Assembly (NCBI GenBank): GCA_963977675.1
Contig: CAXBPY010000033.1
Span: 1 to 33,461 of the forward strand
DNA length: 33,461 nucleotides
Source of the DNA: CAXBPY01 sp003455275
GTDB taxonomy: Bacteria > Bacteroidota > Bacteroidia > Chitinophagales > UBA10324
Reading direction: 5' to 3'
Shown here piece by piece: positions 31,501 to 33,461 of the stretch. Position numbers and translations under genes: made by a program. Each line of letters starts with the position of its first letter. Position 1 is the stretch's first letter. The notes below the pieces were generated by a model. It worked only from the letters and a program-made list of their open reading frames with translations, searched no databases and had not been told where the DNA came from.

Positions 31501-33461
31501 TCATCATCAGTATCACCTGTGTTCCACAAATAAGTGTATGGGGCAGTTCCACCTGAAACACTCAACTGGATTGAACCATTCGACTGTCCGCAGTTTGGCA
31601 AAACATGTGATTCACTCAATACTGGAGGTGTTGTATTTGTTATTGTCAGTGATTTAGTCGTCCAGCAATTATTCGCATCGCTAACAGTCACAGTGTAATT
31701 ACCCGCTGCCATGTTCACAGGTGATTGCGCATTTCCTCCAGAGTTCCATACAAAAGAGTAAGGCGTTGTTCCACCATTCACAGAAATGTTTGCAGAACCA
31801 TTGTTATTTCCGCAAGTTGCATTCACATGCGTTTCTGTTGCTGTGAGATTGATGATTGTGAGATTAGTTGTGATGATTGAATCACATCCACTCAAAGAAG
31901 TTAAAGTTGTGGTGTAAGTTCCTGTAGCATTAACTGAAGTTCCATTCGGAAGTGTATAAGAAGAACCCGAACAGATCTGCGCATTCACTGTTGAAGTGAG
32001 TACTGGATTTACAGAGAGATTTGTTATGATGATCGAATCACATCCACTCACTGAAGTTAATGTTGTGGTGTAGGTTCCTGCAGCACTCACTGAAGTTCCG
32101 TTCGGTAATGTGTAATTATTTCCGGAACAGATTTGCGCGTTCACTGTTGAAGTAAGCACCGGATTCACTGAAAGATTTGTTGTAATCACTGAATCACATC
32201 CACTCACACTCGTGAGAGTTGTGATGTATTGTCCTGCTGAGCTTGTCGAAGCACCATTCGGAAGTGTGTAAGAACTTCCCGAACAGATTTGTGTATTCAC
32301 AACTGAAGTGAGAACAGGATTCACTGAGAGATTAGTTGTAATCACTGAATCACATCCACTCACACTCGTGAGAGATGTGATGTATTGTCCTGCTGAGCTT
32401 GTCGAAGAACCATTCGGCAAAACATAATTTGAACCTGAACAGATTTGTGCGTTCACAGTTGAAGTGAGAACAGGATTCGCAGAAAGATTTGTTGTGATCA
32501 CTGAATCACATCCACTCACTGAAGTTAATGTTGTTGTGTAAGTTCCTGCTGCATTTACTGAAATTCCATTCGGTAAAACATAATTTGAACCTGAACAGAT
32601 TTGTGCATTCACAGTTGATGTCAACACAGAATTCACAGAGAGATTTGTTGTAATCACTGAATCGCATCCACTGATTGAAGTCAGTGTTGTAGTGTAAGTT
32701 CCTGCTGCACTCACTGAAGTTCCATTCAGCAAAACATAATTTGAACCTGAACAGATTTGTGCGTTCACAGTTGAAGTGAGAACAGGATTCACAGAGAGAT
32801 TTGTAGTGATGATTGAATCACAACCAGTGATTGAAGTAAGTGTTGTGGTGTAAGTTCCTGCTGCACTCACTGAAGTTCCGTTCGGTAATGTGTAATTATT
32901 TCCTGAACAGATTTGTGCATTCACTGTTGAAGTGAGAACAGGATTCACAGAGAGATTTGTTGTAATCACTGAATCACATCCGCTCGCACTTGTCAGTGTT
33001 GTTGCGTAAGTTCCTGCTGCATTTACAGTAGCACCATTCGGTAATGTGTAATTATTTCCTGAACAGATTTGTGCGTTCACAGTTGAAGTGAGAACAGGAT
33101 TTACAGAAAGATTTGTTGTAATCACTGAATCACATCCGCTCGCACTTGTCAGTGTTGTTGTGTATTGTCCTGCTGAGCTTGTCGAAGCACCATTCGGAAG
33201 TGTGTAAGAACTTCCCGAACAGATCTGTGCATTCACTGTTGAAGTGAGAACAGAATTCACAGAAAGATTTGTTGTGATTACTGAATCACATCCACTCACA
33301 CTCGTGAGAGTTGTGATGTATTGTCCTGCTGAGCTTGTCGAAGGACCATTCGGAAGTGTGTAAGAATTTCCAGAACAGATCTGCGCATTCACTGTTGAAG
33401 AGTAAACATTGCCAGAATTAATAATTGAAATTCCAGTTTGTGTATGGCAAGAATTTCCATC
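28581..33461 (-). CDS. Giant SprB-like surface adhesin with T9SS type B sorting domain (N-terminus outside window)
   Basis: The frame is open to the window's right edge, so the start is missing; a GTG at 33392 is only an internal codon. About 1626 residues are visible. From N- to C-terminus: ten 52-residue repeats (VNAQICSG...LPNG...GCDSVITTNLSVNPVLTST), each with two Cys that could pair; about nine SprB-type repeats (ETHVNA.CG..NGSI.LSV.GG..PY.Y.W..G....L..L..GNY.VTVTD.N.C); two Ig-like domains; two PKD domains (YSWSFGDGNSS, YQWNFGDGA); and a type B sorting (gliding-motility-associated) C-terminal domain with FIPNTFTPNNDGKNDIF, IFDRWGELVFDG, WDGTFKGQP and KKGDVTIVR. SprB of Flavobacterium is a mobile surface adhesin for gliding, so adhesion or gliding is the likely role. 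No PorP/SprF gene lies directly downstream. Confidence 0.93.
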   Translation of the reverse strand, partial: DGNSCHTQTGISIINSGNVYSSTVNAQICSGNSYTLPNGPSTSSAGQYITTLTSVSGCDSVITTNLSVNSVLTSTVNAQICSGSSYTLPNGASTSSAGQYTTTLTSASGCDSVITTNLSVNPVLTSTVNAQICSGNNYTLPNGATVNAAGTYATTLTSASGCDSVITTNLSVNPVLTSTVNAQICSGNNYTLPNGTSVSAAGTYTTTLTSITGCDSIITTNLSVNPVLTSTVNAQICSGSNYVLLNGTSVSAAGTYTTTLTSISGCDSVITTNLSVNSVLTSTVNAQICSGSNYVLPNGISVNAAGTYTTTLTSVSGCDSVITTNLSANPVLTSTVNAQICSGSNYVLPNGSSTSSAGQYITSLTSVSGCDSVITTNLSVNPVLTSVVNTQICSGSSYTLPNGASTSSAGQYITTLTSVSGCDSVITTNLSVNPVLTSTVNAQICSGNNYTLPNGTSVSAAGTYTTTLTSVSGCDSIIITNLSVNPVLTSTVNAQICSGSSYTLPNGTSVNATGTYTTTLTSLSGCDSIITTNLTIINLTATETHVNATCGNNNGSANISVNGGTTPYSFVWNSGGNAQSPVNMAAGNYTVTVSDANNCWTTKSLTITNTTPPVLSESHVLPNCGQSNGSIQLSVSGGTAPYTYLWNTGDTDDDLNSISTGNYSVTATDVNACSDTMSIVITCIAPTPCNISANAIATNTSCSNPNDGSVALSVSNANGAITYSWSNGSTLQNLTNLSSGNYFVTITDSNNCSVTANATVGNNLAASLTETHVNASCGNANGSINLSVNGGTAPYTYLWSNSSTTQDVSNLSSGNYFVTVTDSNNCNSILSVLVDNGIPPIATETHTNANCGFNNGTVTLSVSYGIPPYSYQWSNGSTTQNLSNLPVGNYDVTVTDAAGCTVLTDASISMIPAPLISSTFVQPICGASNGSIDITASGGTQPYANLWNTGATTEDLNSITDGVYSVTVTDANFCANSITVNLICISAPPCLLTVNAAPMNVSCFGANDGGAAVNVLNATGALTYQWSNGQTFPNLNGVGAGTYTLNVHDGIGCAVSTTVTVSQPNDINLTTIASDVNCYGNSSGSATATVSGGFAPYSYLWNNGATTFNIQNVISNTYSVTVTDNNGCNKSASIVVNQPPAFIVNANASNASCGLANGSIDLTAFGGSGNYSYVWNTGDTTEDINNLSAGIYSVTAADGNGCQIFSTSNILATAAPVIVLTSPTNVICAGNSIALSASGADTYSWSPSIGLNMTTGSNVISSTMNSATYTVTGTIASSGCSGQGTIVISVSPLPSVSINASSTNICANETAILTANGANNYLWSSMNGVAISTASMITVSPDTTTTYMLIGYNQLGCADTAYTTINSVAFADVVVDVLPAEGCDPLVVKFDNHTTGASIYSWSFGDGNSSNDISPIHTYHTGSYDVNLTVTSTSGCLDTIIGLANILVHPTPTANFTVNPGINQITTLDNAQFTFLNYSSNASNYQWNFGDGAVDTFKNVMHIYHEAGDYAVTLIAYNEFGCADTITQGPLNVVEDGSVFIPNTFTPNNDGKNDIFKIRGTGIDNYTMQIFDRWGELVFDGKDGYPQWDGTFKGQPVNIGVYAYVVEINFSDGTKTYKKGDVTIVR
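29830..31840 (-). repeat. About nine diverged SprB-type repeats in the adhesin gene
   Basis: Nine units of about 70-80 codons each follow the 52-residue repeats. Each has an N-terminal Cys, NGS-like turn, PY.Y.W strand, and a GNYSVTVTDxNxC end. Units 2 and 6 end with a C-rich linker (IVITCIAPTPC, VNLICISAPPC) before units 3 and 7, so the array itself looks built from two longer blocks (units 1-3 or 4 and 5-7). The units are diverged in DNA, unlike the upstream 156-bp array. Confidence 0.8.
31833..33392 (-). repeat. Ten tandem 156-bp repeats (52 aa each) in the adhesin gene
   Basis: Starting at the Val codon 33392-33390, ten in-frame units of exactly 156 bp run to about 31833; the tenth starts at 31988 and diverges only in its last eight or so codons. 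DNA identity between units is high. Two versions of the middle segment alternate in blocks: STSSAGQY (units 1, 2, 7, 8) and S/TVxAAGTY (units 3-6, 9, 10). Units 5-7 share SNYVL in place of SYTL/NYTL. No unit contains a stop or frameshift. Confidence 0.95.

Noticed and set aside
31833..33392. Array of regular repeats that could suggest a CRISPR
   Set aside because: Units are 156 bp, contiguous, in frame and encode a 52-residue protein repeat; there are no unique spacers and no cas genes.

Overview
The window looks like a chromosomal segment from a free-living member of the Bacteroidota (Bacteroidetes). The evidence is: AT-rich DNA; several type IX secretion (T9SS) C-terminal sorting domains of type A and one of type B; a PorP/SprF-family outer-membrane protein; DUF5723 and DUF5916 proteins; SCKK-type lipoproteins; a PafA-type phosphatase; and promoter boxes of the Bacteroidetes form TTTG-N18-TAnnTTTG instead of sigma70 boxes. 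No rRNA, tRNA, CRISPR array, transposase or phage gene cassette was recognised. It reads as core genes mixed with secreted and surface genes.

Layout. 1-351 is the membrane-anchored C-terminus of a gene cut by the window edge. 352-1156 has no intact gene, only a possible decayed minus-strand reading frame, an inverted repeat and AT-rich DNA. 1157-3580 is a lipoprotein/outer-membrane-protein pair. 3581-4096 is mostly non-coding with small possible reading frames. 4097-5590 is a lipoprotein with a cytochrome c-like haem motif and a YVTN-type propeller, convergent with a family 9 glycosyltransferase. Next come a PorP/SprF protein, the pyruvate dehydrogenase E2 subunit, a DinB-family protein, a DUF5916 protein, pcm and a small lipoprotein. 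A minus-strand block (17591 to 13444) holds a broken seven-repeat T9SS protein, pafA, a FlK-like thioesterase and smpB. Then follow a polyprenyl diphosphate synthase, a 48-residue lipoprotein convergent with it, and dnaK. The right-hand third is devoted to secreted proteins: a small T9SS protein, a T9SS-targeted pentahaem cytochrome, a seven-motif VCBS/ASPIC-UnbV protein carrying an unusual insert, a di-haem oxidoreductase lipoprotein and, on the opposite strand, a very large SprB-like adhesin that runs off the window.

How the genes may work together. The most coherent theme is the cell surface. T9SS would export the pentahaem cytochrome, the VCBS protein, the small T9SS protein and the adhesin; PorP/SprF proteins normally serve export of type B cargo. 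Three proteins with c-type haem motifs (five CXXCH in one, two in another, one CX4CH in a third) sit in or beyond the periplasm, suggesting redox chemistry at the envelope, although partners and substrates cannot be read from sequence.

Strongest points for follow-up: (1) three homopolymer-associated frameshifts in one seven-repeat T9SS gene; (2) a roughly 67-residue glycine/threonine-rich module, of a type I associate with phage structural proteins, inserted between propeller motifs of a VCBS protein; (3) a multihaem cytochrome bearing a T9SS sorting domain next to a di-haem oxidoreductase; (4) ten exact-length 156-bp repeats with a mosaic pattern in the adhesin; (5) a previously easy-to-miss 48-aa lipoprotein gene; (6) many TTG/GTG starts, some lying only a few bases after a promoter box.
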